From: Sthenelais limicola
Lineage: Eukaryota; Annelida; Polychaeta; Phyllodocida; Sigalionidae
Length of the DNA stretch: 64,000 bases
NCBI GenBank assembly: GCA_942159475.1
Contig: OW804096.1
Location: 102,584,194-102,648,193, forward strand
Reading direction: 5' to 3'
Part shown: one piece after another, positions 1-13,362 of the stretch
How positions within the stretch are numbered: the first letter of the stretch is position 1
How the letters are laid out: the number at the start of each line of letters is the position of its first letter
Notes under the pieces: model-generated
What the model was told of the DNA's origin: nothing
What the model saw: the letters and a program-made list of their open reading frames with translations, nothing else
Database searches by the model: none
Translations under genes and position numbers: made by a program

Positions 1-1570
1 TGGTGGTGGTTGAAAGAACTACAATGCAGACGTCTGCTTACAATATAGGCCTACAATGCGTCATGATACCATGAATTGCGAAATGCGGTAGGGCCCCATG
101 TAGGGCATGATAAATCAATGTCTCAGTATTATTGGCTAAAATAGCCTGCCTTAAGAAGACATTCCTAAAACAAGTTAACTGCGATCTCGCACACAAAAAA
201 GAGGTAGGCTAGGCCTAGCTAGGCCTAATTGAAGAAACGATAAATCTATAGGTCTAAAATCAGGTTAGGGAAGACCCCCTCTTGAATCCCGTTTCCCATT
301 TTTTATAAGCCCCATTTCCCGATTCCCGCAGGTTTTCAATTTGCAATCCCGTTTTTCTATTTGCAATGCCTACCGGTAGGCCTACCTGGAAAAATTAAAT
401 CTGGCTCTGAATCCCTTTCCCGAATCCCGTAGGCCCTTTTAAATCCCGAATCCCGACCTAAAATAGGCCTCTCTCCCGGTTCCCGAAAAGGTAGGCCTAT
501 ATTCCCTACCCTGTAAAATAGGCCTAGACCTACCGGTAGGCTACGGTAGTCCTAGGCCTATTTGCGGAATAAAACCCAACCAAAAGGTGTTTTGCCCCAC
601 ACAGGGGGAAAAAAATGCCCATCTCAACTTTTCCCCTAGGTTCGGATAGAGAGACAGTTCATAGGCCTACCGTAGGCCTATTACAACAGTGTGTATGTAG
701 GCCCAGACCATTCTTGAAAGAGATAGATCTAGGGCCTAGGCCTATAGACCATAGGCCTATTAACACACTAGGCTAGGCCTAGGCCTATTACGCTTAGGGT
801 GGGCGATTTTGCCACAACGCATTTATGATGATGTTTAACAATAGGGGCCTAGGCCTATGATAGGCTAGGCCTACGTAGGCCTAGGCTACGTAGGCCTATA
901 GGCTAGGCCTAGGCCTAAAAGCAAATATTCAGGCCTAGGCCTATCTGCGTTTGAAACTGTCACATGCACATGCAATTAGGCCTAGGCTACAAGAATTCTT
1001 TTTCATATTAGGCCTAAAGTTTAAGCCTACCGTAGGCCTACTATAGATCTATTAGGCCTAAATGCCATTATTTATTCTGACAATTAGGCCTAGGCCTAGC
1101 TAACGTTGGCCTACAATTCACTTCATTCAACAAATAAAAAGTAATGGGCCTAATTGATCTAGGCATAGGCCTATGCATAGGCCTATGCATCAAATCTGTG
1201 GTTGTAGGCCTAGCCTAAATGAAATGAAAGCTTTAGGCTCGGCCTACATGTAGGCCTAGGCCTAGGCTATGCCTATCATAGTCAATCGACAATGTCACCA
1301 TGACAGTGGGCCTATAGGCCTAAAAGTTTTACATTATGACATAGGCTAGTCTACCAATTCAAAAAGATGATGGTGCCAAGATAGCTTACCAACACTAGGC
1401 CTATAGTTTGGACTTTAAATGTGTAGGCTATAACCTAGCCCATGCAGGTCTACCATAGGCCTAGGCTATAGGCCTATCCGGAAGAAGGCCTACATTTAGA
1501 TATAGGCCCCCCTAGCCTAGGCCTCCCAACCTACCGGTAGGCCTAGGCCTAGGCCTATATAGGAGCGGTC
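1..1570. repeat. TAGGCCTA-rich low-complexity region
   Basis: The 8-base palindrome TAGGCCTA and near variants (TAGGCCTAC, CTAGGCCTA, TACCGGTAGGCC) recur every few tens of bases on both strands and often overlap in runs. There is no fixed period, so this is not a classical satellite. No coding frame stands out. The word appears only sporadically after about 1.6 kb (for example near 3885, 11335, 16190, 42112 and 60195), so the boundary is sharp. Function unknown. Confidence 0.8.
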
Positions 1571-3070
1571 AGTGGTCCATCCAAAGTCGACCAATATTAC
1601 ATCTATATAAGGCCCTATATGTATAGCCTAACTGATAAGAATTGTGCAGAAATAACTTACTTTTGGTTGACATAGAATATCTTCGGCATCTTGAAAGTCT
1701 TTTCGGCACAAGTCCGATCCCTGAAAGTAAATGTGAAAACAATTGTCTCAATACATGTAAGTATCTATAACCTATGTGGACCCAGCTATAGGTTAATACA
1801 TACTTGTATAGCCTACGTGTACCAGTGGCATATAGGCTACCAAATTGAAATGTTGATATAATATCCCCTGCTATAGTTCATTTTACAGAGCATAGTTTGG
1901 TTGTGGTTGCTTTAGATAATTCCAGGAATGTATAGGAATGTAGGATATATCGGACTGACTAAACTAAGTCATGTAGCTTATACTGATAGGCCAACAATGA
2001 ACATAGATCCAGAAGTAAATCCGCCCAGAATATATTTTTTCCTGTGATAAATTAGTTGCTTGTGAGTAATAGTTAACCTTACAAATTGTTGAATGACAGC
2101 ATTGATATGTGCCCGCCGTCCCACCGCTAGTATTACCGTAGTACTAAAAGCCGGAGACCCGGCCGTTGTTTTGCTGATCAGAAAGAAGGGTTGTCAAGTG
2201 TTTTGCCTGGCCATGTCTGCCGCCGATCTTATGCAAGAAACATAAGACGGCGCAGACAATTAGATTATATATTTTGGTACCTTTTTTAATGTGATAATCC
2301 TAGATTCTTTACATTGGTTTTGGACACCATTGACGAGATTGAAGCTATGACCTCCTGATCAGGTGACAGCTTGCAAGCATCGTCATTGGCTGAGAGGCTG
2401 TGTGCGCGGCCTTGACCTTGCTCAGTCAGAAGGGACCACATGATCAGGGTCGGTAGTGTTCATAAGCCGGCCAAGAAAAATTTAATGTAACCGCTGTTTT
2501 TGTTCGTTTTTCCAATATCGGTGTATCCAGCAATTCACCAAGTCCAAGTTGTTCATGAATAGCAGTAATGTGGATAGAGACTAACAATCGCGGGGTTTTA
2601 CGGGAAAGAAAGTACGAAAAAGACAGATCCCCTTGGCGAGTGTTACTATGTGGCGTCAGACCCGATTTATCGGGCATCATTCGAAACATTCAATCTGAAG
2701 CTACGCTTTGTTGTAAACAAACGCGGACGGATGCCGACCGTCTAGATGAAGCGCGACTCAGTGGCGGCACCTATGTTGCTGTCAAGATAACTCTCCTGAG
2801 ATTTTGTGCAGTCAGATTGACCTCCCTTGGTTCCGACAAGTATATAGGCAGGTCGCCCCTTTATTGCATCTAACTTTTAAAAAACCCATGTGACAAACAA
2901 TTCCAGTCCCGGCATTCGCTTACCCTGACTATTCCCCTACTCCTAGTGTAGGGCCGATGTCCACACAACTTGTAATAAATGATTTCGACCACTTTTCCTA
3001 CACTCAGCATGAGTCATCCTAGGCCTACCATTACTAGAATGTTCAGCCACACTAGCTCACACTGCTACTA
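1571..3070. other. intergenic, no recognisable gene
   Basis: The stretch around 2100-2870 is richer in CG dinucleotides than its surroundings and has short overlapping open frames on both strands (101 codons at 2568-2873 is the longest). I recognise none of the predicted peptides. A promoter-type CpG-rich island is possible but unsupported. Confidence 0.4.
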
Positions 3071-3140
3071 CCTTCTAGCGCAGGGGTTAGATCACTGGAC
3101 TCCGGAGGATAAGGTTGAGGGCTCGCACCTCGCCCGGATC
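3071..3140 (+). mobile_element. tRNA-like SINE head
   Basis: The sequence reads TAGCGCAGGGGTTAGA, a good pol III box A, followed by ATCACTGGACTCCGGA and a T-arm-like GAGG-GCTCGCA-CCTC. The T-loop departs from the TTCGANN consensus at two places and no matching 7-bp acceptor stem is seen. It therefore looks like the degenerate tRNA-derived head of a SINE, not a working tRNA gene. Confidence 0.5.
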
Positions 3141-6100
3141 CGTCAGCTTTTTTTCATCCTATACTTGGTTGGCCGTGTAGAGCTGTCAGTCTACACGGCC
3201 GGGACGGGACGGTGGGTGGGTTTGCACTGGGTGAGGTCGGGCCGGGGGTCGGGGAAGGCTGGCGATTTGAAAAACAAAATATCCATAATAATGTTTCACT
3301 GTGTGCCAAGGACTACTCTTCTCATAATCATTTGATAGCTCATACATCTTCCCCGATATCTTCACATGGAAAAATACCAATAACCACGAATAACCGTACG
3401 TAGTACATCTTGCGTTTCGGGAAACTATTGGTCATATAGCATAATACAAAATTGTAGAGGATATCATAGATCTGAACCTGAAACCCACATATATATATGG
3501 CATAAAATATATAGCCTATATATAGGCTATAATATTCGGGATAGGCTACCATAATGCCTATATAGATATATTCCGGAACAACGTCGAGTAAATCATTGGC
3601 GACAGGGACGATTGGTGACCCAAATACTTTCATGCAATTAAGTATAGGGACGCCTCCATTATGTCATTATTGCACCGTCTCATGTCTCGCCAAGAACATA
3701 ATTCTGTAGTTTGTTATACTTTATTCAAAAACATCTAGGATGTAACATACATGGTGTGTATCCCATAGCATGCAATATCGAGTGATTATTACTTTGGGGC
3801 AAGTGAAAAGCCCTGTAACAGGGACTTGATCTATCCAGTATAAATAAAAGTTTAACAAAAATTATATCGAGAGCCCTATTCCTATAGGCCTACATAGAGT
3901 GTGTGCATACATCTTTTCAGCGTCTATGAATTATGAACCCTATTTTAGTTTCGGACATATATAATGAAAATAACACTAAGACATGCAATTCCTATTATCT
4001 TCCCGGGTCTACGCGATCACAATTCGCGTCATCTATACGTTGAAAAACGTACCAGACGTGTCCCTCCTATTTGTAGATAACATTGTAATGTTAGAACACA
4101 CACATTTAATCATATATTTTCCGTATGACCGGGTCCGTATGCAACCCAAATCCAATACATCCCACGCGCATCACTACTCCCATCTCTCGAAGTAGGGTTG
4201 ATGGTCTTCGTGACAAAAACCAACACGAACCTATTTAAATTCTTCGAGCTAACACAATTCTATGAACTGAACATCCGATCGCAATTGGTCCCATATCATT
4301 AGGCCTACACTTAAATTGTTATTAAATAGTGAGGGTAGCTCTACATAAGCTTACATACAACCCATTCAATTTTCCTATTCACGTTATAGCAACGGTAGCT
4401 ATCGGGACCATTTCTAGATGCAACGAATACATTAACCACAATTCACTCATTATCCATTTTGGGGAAAAGTTAAGTCATTATAATTAATGCAATGTCTCAC
4501 AGACTTCGTTGACAGATACAATCTGATATTAGAATGTCATCCGCATTGACTGGAATTATTACATCCAAATTAGGGCATAATTTTAATAAAGACCAATGCT
4601 TATACGAGGTGGATCATTTTAATAAATTAATTGAACATAGCACATCTTAGTTAACAAAGTTACACCAAAAGTTTGCATTATATCAGAGCTATAGAGTGTC
4701 TACATCCACTGCACTCCACTAATGGATGTATAAACCTCGAGCGGCTTCAGACGTCGGGATCGAAAGTGTAGCTATAATTACTCGTGTACATCAAGTGCCA
4801 CAGATGATACTGACTGACTGTTGGGTGCCTATGTGTTTGGCGATTTTTAAACCAAAATAACAATTGAAGTCAGTAGTATTTGGTATCTACGCAACCAGTA
4901 TTTCATTTTCGATTATCTGGTCAAGAAGTATGACGAGTTTAAAAAAGAGGGTATTATTAGGTTATGAAGTCAATCATTTTAGAAATGTAAAAGAGTAACA
5001 ATCTTCTCAATAACTCATGATTTACGAAGTGGAATACAATAGAAAATACAAATGTTTTGTACGAGATTCGCCTGGAGCAACTTATAAAAAATACCGTAAG
5101 TAGTAAATCAGACGCTTGGATTCTCTTCCCAAGCCCCAATCCTCCGCGACACAGTATACCTTGTATCATAGCATATAATTACATGGTATGCACAAAACAA
5201 GTACATTTAAATGAATTTTATATTCAGATGGTTGCCAAATACATATTAAAGTTGAATTCTGAATGCTTACCCACAAAAATAAACGACGAAAAACTTGAAA
5301 TATCCAAACAGCTTGATGTGTAATCCAATGCTCGAACCTCCCTCAAAGGAATGCTAAAAATAAATGATCCACGGGGCTACCAAACAGGATGCACGGCCCA
5401 GGGAAGATCTAGGACAATCTATCTGTAATTTTATAATTAGTATCCTAATTAATTGCTGTGTATCATTCGAAGGGACTGATAGTGGGAAATGCGCCCTCAT
5501 TTTCGTAAGAATGTGAACACTGTCCGTCAATGATACTTCGGATCTTCTGCATGTATTTAATGACTTTTAAACAATACGAAGGGGTTAAAGACAAGACAAA
5601 TTTAGAACGAATAATTCCTTAATTAGACACCAAATAAAAGCATAGTATATACCTTAGATTCTGCAGGAGAGATTTCCTTGTCTCACTAACAATCTCGATG
5701 TAAATGTATTCCAAATCGCACATGTAAGACAGTCAATATCGGGAATGTATGTATGCATGTATGTATGCACATAATGTACGTATGGAAACAAGGTAGGACA
5801 TTGTAAAGACACTGATTTTCTTTCTCACTCACGAATTATACATAATTATGCATGGGTCGGGAAAAGTAGTCAATTATGGAAAGCTCTTATTTCCTCCTGC
5901 AGTTTACTTTTTACTTGGTATGACATTCCCCTGACGTATATGAATATACACGCTATGCACATGTTTATGTCCTTAAAGGAGGTCAACCAGGCTCAATTAT
6001 GATTAAAATTTGGGTGTTGGCTAGAGCTGAAACGGGGCGCTGCAACTGACGCATTGTTTGCATGTAAAACATGTAAAACAAGTGAAGGATTTATGGAATA

Positions 6101-9100
6101 TGGTATTAAATGGGTAGGGACGAGGAATTTCTTATTCTTTTGTTAACCACTAGGCATGTACAAAATTTAATTAAATATCCACAAAGACACTTTAATGTAG
6201 TTGTATGAGAATATCAAAGCTTTTTATGGTCCTATAATGCATTACAAAATTCAATCATTTTAAATACGGTACATGTTCTGTGGTTACGCACAATCTGCCA
6301 GGCTTCCTGGCCTCGGACGGAGTTTGTGCACTGACTGAGTGGTTGCATGAGGGAGGAGTTATTCCATCTACGGTTCTACATGCGACCAGAATGCCCTCTG
6401 GTGTTATTGTAGAATATTATTTCCATTGACATGAACATGTATACATCATGGTTGTCACTCTTAGTGATTGGAAGGAAATTCGTTGGCTGACGCCACTGAC
6501 ACATCGTGGACCTAGACCTACAGTAAGTCCCTTCTCTGAAGAAACTTCTTTACTTATTTACGTTATAATTATTACATTTAAAAAACAACTCAATCTTCTA
6601 TCCCCCTGCATTTGTCTCTTCTCCTAAAGAATACAATAAAAGACCGTATTTTTAGAATTGTTTATTAGTGTAAGACACTTTTTGTAGTACATGCTAAACC
6701 ACATGAATAATTACATCAATGCTCAAACTCAGACAAATATAATTATAGACACATACTGTCACTTTAACCCAGGCTTAGGTTATCTTCGAACATAATGGTA
6801 CTTTTCTACAGTGCATGGCAACTTTTCGTGGGAATACCTATGCGGGAAGTAGATAGGCTATGTCCTTGATGAGCAAGACTGGAAAGTGCACTGGGATGAA
6901 TCATTAAAGTTAGCCTCTATTCGGTTCTTGTATGTCTATCCTGGTGAAAGTAAAGGTAACAATGAACAATAACAAAGATGACAAGTCTAACTTTTCCCCA
7001 ATACCAATCAGGTAATATTCTGGTGTGTATAACAAAGCTGCTAGAGTTATAATTTACATAGGGAAATTTAAATATCAGGAGAATATAATTTCCAGATAAG
7101 CTAGTTCCATATTTTCATTTGTCATACATGATACGTGCCAAAAAGAACCATATATGCAAAACTGCTGCTATGGCACATATATGAGTTTTGTTCTAATACT
7201 GAATCCAAAAAATCCTAGGATAGAAGGAAAGATATGATAACCGTGTAAAAAGTTTAGCATGCATAGTTATTTTCCTCGGATGCTGCCCATGGTAAATAGA
7301 AATAAATGGTCAATAGGGCGTAAAGTTCATTTTCAATCAAAATGATAATGTAGAGTCATTCAATATTGAAGCACCAAACTAATACCATTGGCACTTTAGA
7401 AAGAAGCACCTTAAGTATAACTTTAATACGCGGGAAACTCAATAACAAAGAAGTTCTTGTCTTAAGTTTCCAAGCTACACATGCCAAGGTAGATTCTGCC
7501 AGAGTTAACGTGTGGAATATTCAACAAGTGTTAGACCGTTGAGAGTAACAATATCGGAGGGATTTGGTCTATTTAGCTATAAAAGTTACTAAAAGGTGAT
7601 TATATACGATAGAAAATTGTTGATGAATCTTGTATGTGTGATGCAATATTATGAATATTTAGATGGACCCCATATTATGGTTAAATGCACCATTATCAGG
7701 GATGGATCGAGGGGTTGAAGTTGAGACCTTTGATATCTTGTCAAAAATCAAATACATATGCGCCTAATGTGGAAGATCCATCAATTTGTTTCCACTGTAT
7801 ATTTCAATGCTCTCCATGCTTATTGACCCCTTATGAAACACCACTTTTCTCCACTATAAGGCGAGGGCAAAAACAGAACATTATCAATAGTTTTTTTTTT
7901 AAATTCCTCGATTAGGACCCCAGTTTTCTGACGATATTATCAATTCCTAAAATTTCATTGAGGTTTCTGAACACATTTTAGCAAAACGGTTGAAGAGGGA
8001 GGCTATTGTTGTAGAAAAGAACATAAAGGCAACTGCATTTCAGAGGGGTACATGTGTTACGTAATAGCGTGGTATTTCCATAATTATAGTCAAGACTTAT
8101 CACTGGTGGAGAACTACCGGTCCATCTTAGTATCTAGGTGATAAGGCAAGGCCAAAGTTGTGGGCTAGTTTTAGAATTTAAACTCACGGGGAAACGATTT
8201 GGATCCATCCCTGAAAATTAACTTCTAATAAAATATATATAGAGAAAGAAACATAATTATAGTCAGGATATATCTAGTTATTTTTCCAAATATAGTCAGC
8301 AGAAATTTATTTCAAGTGTCAAAAAATATTGAACTTCCGTCGATGTTGAACAGGATTTATGTTTACACGTATAACAATAACATAACCTGTACGTATAGTA
8401 TCAAAACAGTCTCTGAATACCCAAGTCATATTTTAACATTTTGCAGGATAGTAATAACAAGTATTATTCATTTGGGGTTACATTTTCTTTCGACAATTTC
8501 TCTATGTGTTCTGTGTACTAACATAACCCTCATCGGAACAGTTTAGTCAGGTCGAATTCAGTTGTTACACAAATGGTTGTGTATATGTTTTCTCCCAACT
8601 TCGGTAGTGCTCGTAGTGCATGGTTACTATTGAGGAAAAATATGTATGGGAAACGCATCCAAGAATGTTTAAAGAAACAACAATGTCAGGTGACAAAATT
8701 TCATAGATACTATACATAGATCTCTCTCGAATATATATACATACATTTATAACTACTCTATGATGATGGGACTGCACCTAACTTTTTTTTCAATATCTCA
8801 AGTCTAAATAGGAATAGATTCTATGGAGATTGTCTATTACATCTCAGAGTCGCCACAAATATACATGTATGATACAGTTCTGTGATATTAAAAAATGTGG
8901 ATAGAATTAAGAATCTCCATAATATCATTTAAGCGAACAAAATGTGTAGACATCTAAAAGTCAAATGTCAATTGTTATTCTACACATGCATCAGCATCTG
9001 AGATGTCTTTAAATATGCGCTCAATTTTGGCTATAAATAGATAATTATTACGCCATAATATGATATTTAGTCCACACAAATGACGATTGAATACATGGTC

Positions 9101-9110
9101 CTGGTTGTAT
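3141..9110. other. intergenic, nothing recognised
   Basis: AT-rich sequence with only short open frames (up to 97 codons), none resembling a known family. It includes the 3' flank of the TPPP gene. I saw no transposon coding remnants, no long tandem array and no RNA gene here, although diverged non-coding repeats could be missed by eye. Confidence 0.4.
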
Positions 9111-10174
9111 CTATTCGCTTGCCTTTTTAGGAGCTTCTGTCTTTTTGGGCGAATCAGTCTTTTTTGGAGATGCTTGGCCGTCTTTTTTGAAACCACTCAC
9201 GTAGCCGGATTTGCTCACTACTTCGCGACGTCCAGCTATACCCTTGCCTTTGCCTGATTCATCAAATCGTTCTTTGTGAGATCCGGTAAACTTGGACGTA
9301 TCCGTAAGACGGTCTACTGCGGGAGCCTTGACCGCTTTCTGCAAATATGATGATATCCCAGATATTTTTTTAACATGTTTTATTCAGGAATTTAGCAACA
9401 ATAAATACACTCTCATCCCAGGGGTGGTTTTCGTCGTGTCCTGTAGAAATCTTTAATTTTACCTCGAGATAATATATTTCATACTAAAATTTTTTTTAGA
9501 AGTATTCCAGAAGAATTTTAACATATAAAATAAATTAAGCTCTCAGTTACAAATTTAACCATAGCTTATACAAAATCCCACAGTGGAAGCTGGATGATAA
9601 TAATGAATGGAGTAATGAGATGAGATGAGGTTGAAATATTGAGTTATGATGAGGTAGATACCTGTCTTTTAAATGAACATCGTGTCTATTTAGAGAGGTG
9701 AGATGGTAGCATTTTAAAGTCGCATTCAATCCTATATACAGTCAAAAATTATGTTCGCAACATAGATCAACACAAATCTAGAACTCGTCATAAATTGGTT
9801 CCCACCATTCAATATTGAGTATCGAGGGTGTCATAAGATTCCTCAAGCATTTCCAGTTAAATGATCACACTAACCTAGGAGGAACCACATGATAAGGTAG
9901 AGAATAAGAGATAGAGAGTGTGGGAGGGCAGGGGGCAGAGGGGGGGGGGCAGTAGATACAATTACATTCATAACACATATATTATTATACAATTTACAGA
10001 CTAGGAATATCGGATAATCATAATTATTAATGTAGAAAGTTAAGTCGGATCATACATTCGCCTCTCTGATGTTTCTTTTCAGGCTATTCTTGAACAACAA
10101 CTCACCATGCACCTATATATCACCAGATATCTTACTGCATTCTCTCCTATTATATATATATATATGTTATATAT

Positions 10175-10236
<62 letters not shown>

Positions 10237-10903
10237 CCATCTAAAGTTTGAATACATACCGTGTATATTTATTAAGGGCATTTTTCAGAGTTAAATGCCT
10301 TTCCTAATGATACATATTTTTTTTAAAACATTGTTAAGTTCATTTATATGAAAAGAGGAATGTCTGTCTTTTTGACTATTAGAGAAGAAGAACCTACCGT
10401 TGCACCATGAACCTGTGGTCCCTTGGCTTCTAATATTTTTGCCTTTAATTTTTCCAGTGCCGCTTCATCACCTGGGTACTTCTTTTCAGCAAGCATTTTC
10501 AAAGCTACTTGGAATTGCTTATAATTCAACTTCCTCCTGCAAAAGCAATGGCAATGGCTTTCCACATTTTTTTTTGTATTCAATGCAAACATAAATTATG
10601 TCAAAGTTCTACTTTGGAAATTCTATAAGAAATATTGATTTCACTCAATAATCTTTCCACATTCTACATTTTACTGCCTGGAAATTAAGTTTGAACAAAG
10701 ATATGCTGGGATAACGAATAACTCAATTGAACCTACTCTGTTGGTGCTTTGCTCTTTGTAAAAATGATGTCCACGTCAGTAGAAGAAAGGTTTTTATCGA
10801 GGACTTTACAGTCTCGAGTCATCTTAGCAAACTTGGATCCATCCATCAAGGGTGCGGCACCCTTTGCCCCAAAGGCGCAAAATGATTTGAATACCTCGTC
10901 CAT
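9111..10903 (-). CDS. TPPP: TPPP/p25-alpha family protein (tubulin polymerization-promoting protein), three coding exons
   Basis: TPPP-family proteins bind tubulin, bundle and stabilise microtubules, and are common in ciliated or glial cells. Coding exons on the minus strand are 10903-10737, 10536-10398 and 9338-9111. They join to 534 bases: 177 residues plus a TAG stop, close to the 176 of human TPPP3. Each junction has GT donors (both GTAGGT) and AG acceptors, and the frame is kept (phase 2, then phase 0). The p25-alpha core spans about residues 3-140. It includes DCKVLDK (31-37), TDVDIIF (42-48), and the near-invariant block at 111-139 with [22 protein letters not shown] and IAGR. The tail (153-177) is Lys/Pro/Ser/Thr-rich with PKKT repeats. 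The start is the ATG 8 bases inside an acceptor (10911/10912), so an untranslated 5' exon must lie upstream; I could not place it. No neighbouring gene is linked to it. Confidence 0.93.
10150..10234. repeat. (TA)n microsatellite in TPPP intron region
   Basis: A nearly pure TA dinucleotide run of about 85 bases with a few interruptions (TGTTATATATTA). It lies between coding exons 2 and 3 of the TPPP gene. Confidence 0.95.
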
Positions 10904-11770
10904 GGCGATATCTGGAAAACACAAGTCATACATATTGGGGTGGGTTATATTTCGGCGATAGTAAATGGAAGGTTGAAATGAGATCCCACATAATTACTAC
11001 TTGCACATATTGTGTTGTGTTACAGAAAAGTGAGTCATAAGTTGCAAAAGATTAATTTTGAGATATCATCATATTTGTGTTTAGCCCTGTTTTACACGAT
11101 ACTTTCGTATACATTTGGTCATATCAGAGCGAAACACGCTAATGGGATATGAGACCCTGCTCTTTTCGAATATTAGCGATAATTCATTTACAACCGTAGT
11201 ACATTCTTTGAGACGGCAAGCGAGTTCCGCTAGCGGTAGCGTTGCAATGGGTACTGTTCTCACAAAATTAATTCTTGATTTTACAACTCTTTATGCTGTC
11301 TATCAAGAACATTTCTTTTACATATATCTTAATAGGCCTACAGATATCCCTTTCGAGATAACTCTTAATTTCAACACATTCAGTCCAAGACAGGTGATAT
11401 TTACTACTTGCTATGAAGTCCGTAGGAAAGGGTAAAAGAGTGAGCGAAATCGGCAGGGGTTGCATACAGACCTCCGTCCCCATAGGGTCCCATATTAAAA
11501 CCCGCAAGTTTACACTCCTGTTTCTACATGAAAACGATGAAAAATTGTTTCGCCCTCAATATATGTGATACTTACAATATCCAACTTCGTGTCAATGAAA
11601 GCGATTATTATTTTATTAATGTTTTCTATATTTTTCGGGAGATTAAATCTCAAAAGTTTACTATGGGACTCTATGGGACATGCACCCAATACCGCTCAAA
11701 AGTCAACCCCTGGTTCGCAGCGCCACCTGCAATCACCTGACTTTCCGTCTCAAAGAATGGCCAGCCTGTG

Positions 11771-11849
11771 GTATATAGTCGGCGTGCACTGGGTGGGAAG
11801 TGAAATGACGCATGTCGCTAGTGGGATTCGAATCCGGTACTCTATATAC
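11771..11849 (+). mobile_element. possible tRNA-like SINE fragment
   Basis: GGGATTCGAATCC at 11823-11835 is a strong pol III box B / T-loop match. GTATATAG at the start pairs with CTATATAC at the end, giving an acceptor-like stem about 79 bases across. A canonical D-arm/box A and a balanced T-stem are missing, so it is at best a decayed tRNA-derived element. Confidence 0.3.
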
Positions 11850-12092
11850 AGCGTACTGTATAATAGCAACATGGCCGGGAGTGATATTGTTCAATCCATA
11901 ACAATAGATACTAATGGTCATAACAATGGTAAGCAATCAATCGCAAACTAAGCGCAATCTAGTTATTAACTCCAAATGCAGGTCAACGTAAAGATCATAA
12001 TTTCCAGGAATACAATTGGTTTATTTCGCTTTCATATACTCATGAATGCACTATCCCTAATAACAGGCTCTGCATACAGATAAAGGACGACC

Positions 12093-12144
12093 ACATACAT
12101 ACATACATACATACATACATACATACATACATACATACATACAT
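12093..12144. repeat. (CATA)n microsatellite
   Basis: About 13 perfect copies of ACAT in tandem. Confidence 0.95.
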
Positions 12145-13362
12145 GTATTAATAATATATTATAATATACTTACAGGTGATAAATACACATATTGGTATAC
12201 ATATTATTGGTCATATACTGTACATATATATCATATGCACTTGGACATGGTTTCATATACCTCATAACCCCGTTTGACATTGGTTTGATCGGGTTGGGGC
12301 GCAGCCAGACTTGCTCATTTACCCAGTGGGTAGGGGCACGGATGACCTCGCATGTTCTCTGTGTAATATTATGTTTATAAACTGTTTCATTACTCAACTC
12401 TTGCAGGCTGTCGGCAATTGACTGGTCATATGACTTCCACAGAGTATATATAGAGACAAAATGGAACTCGGTGCTAAATTGAATATTTATTGGACGAAAT
12501 CAAATTACAAACACCCACAAATTCCATTTAATATTTATTATAAGCCCTTAGCAAAGAAGAATATTGAAATATAAACCTTTTAAAATTCTGAATCGGCATG
12601 AAGTATGTTAAAGTTAAAAGAGAACCTACTTCGAATTTGTATTGTATACATCGACAATAAGATTATTTTCTATCGCACCCCCTTATATTGCACCCCTGAT
12701 ACAGCATGGCAATATAATAACAATAAAATGTGATTAAAGCTTTGTAAATTGTATACATATAATTGGACTCCAATTATAGACGTCCGAAAATAGGATGATT
12801 TGTATCTGAGTCAATGCATGCAACACGGATGCGTTGGGATGGATTAAGCTTTAATATAACACTAGATTACGATTTTGACACTACAAGGTAAAGTTAAAAA
12901 AAATAGTCAGGGCCATGTAAACAAAGTGAGAATGGGTAAATCCATGTATGGATGGTCCAAAACTCTGGGAACCCGGAGAGGGACTGGGTCAATAATCAAG
13001 TATGGCGTTGCCTAGAAACGGATTTGCTGTGGAGTACCCTTTGCAGCAGTGTGGTCTGGGTATTATAGTAGCCCCAATGAATCGATGGGGTGGAGCTTTA
13101 GCTGTACTGTTCTGGGAATGCTGTGCCACTATGTAGGAGATTGGAGACCATGTAAAGCCTGGTCTACACAGGTCGCGTAATTTGAGTGCTTGAGAAAAAT
13201 TTGTCCAAATTCTCAAATGCGCCGCCTTACATGGGCCCTCCACTAGGTTGTGAATGGTAGCGAACTTCATTGCGAGTGTCTTTGCGAATATAACCAGGCT
13301 CGATCGCCAACACAATAGCTTATAGACGGCGTATATATGTCCTGAAACTGATGCCACCTGGT

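Larger units (their letters stand above)
10912..13362. other. 5' flank/5' intron of TPPP and intergenic DNA
   Basis: Because the first coding exon of TPPP begins at a splice acceptor, part of this stretch is probably its 5' intron. Apart from a tRNA-like piece (11771-11849) and a CATA microsatellite (12093-12144), I see no gene or RNA. Open frames are short and unrecognised. Confidence 0.4.

Noticed and set aside
8975..9196. 73-codon minus-strand frame overlapping the TPPP stop
   Set aside because: Shadow in another frame of the last TPPP exon and its 3' UTR.
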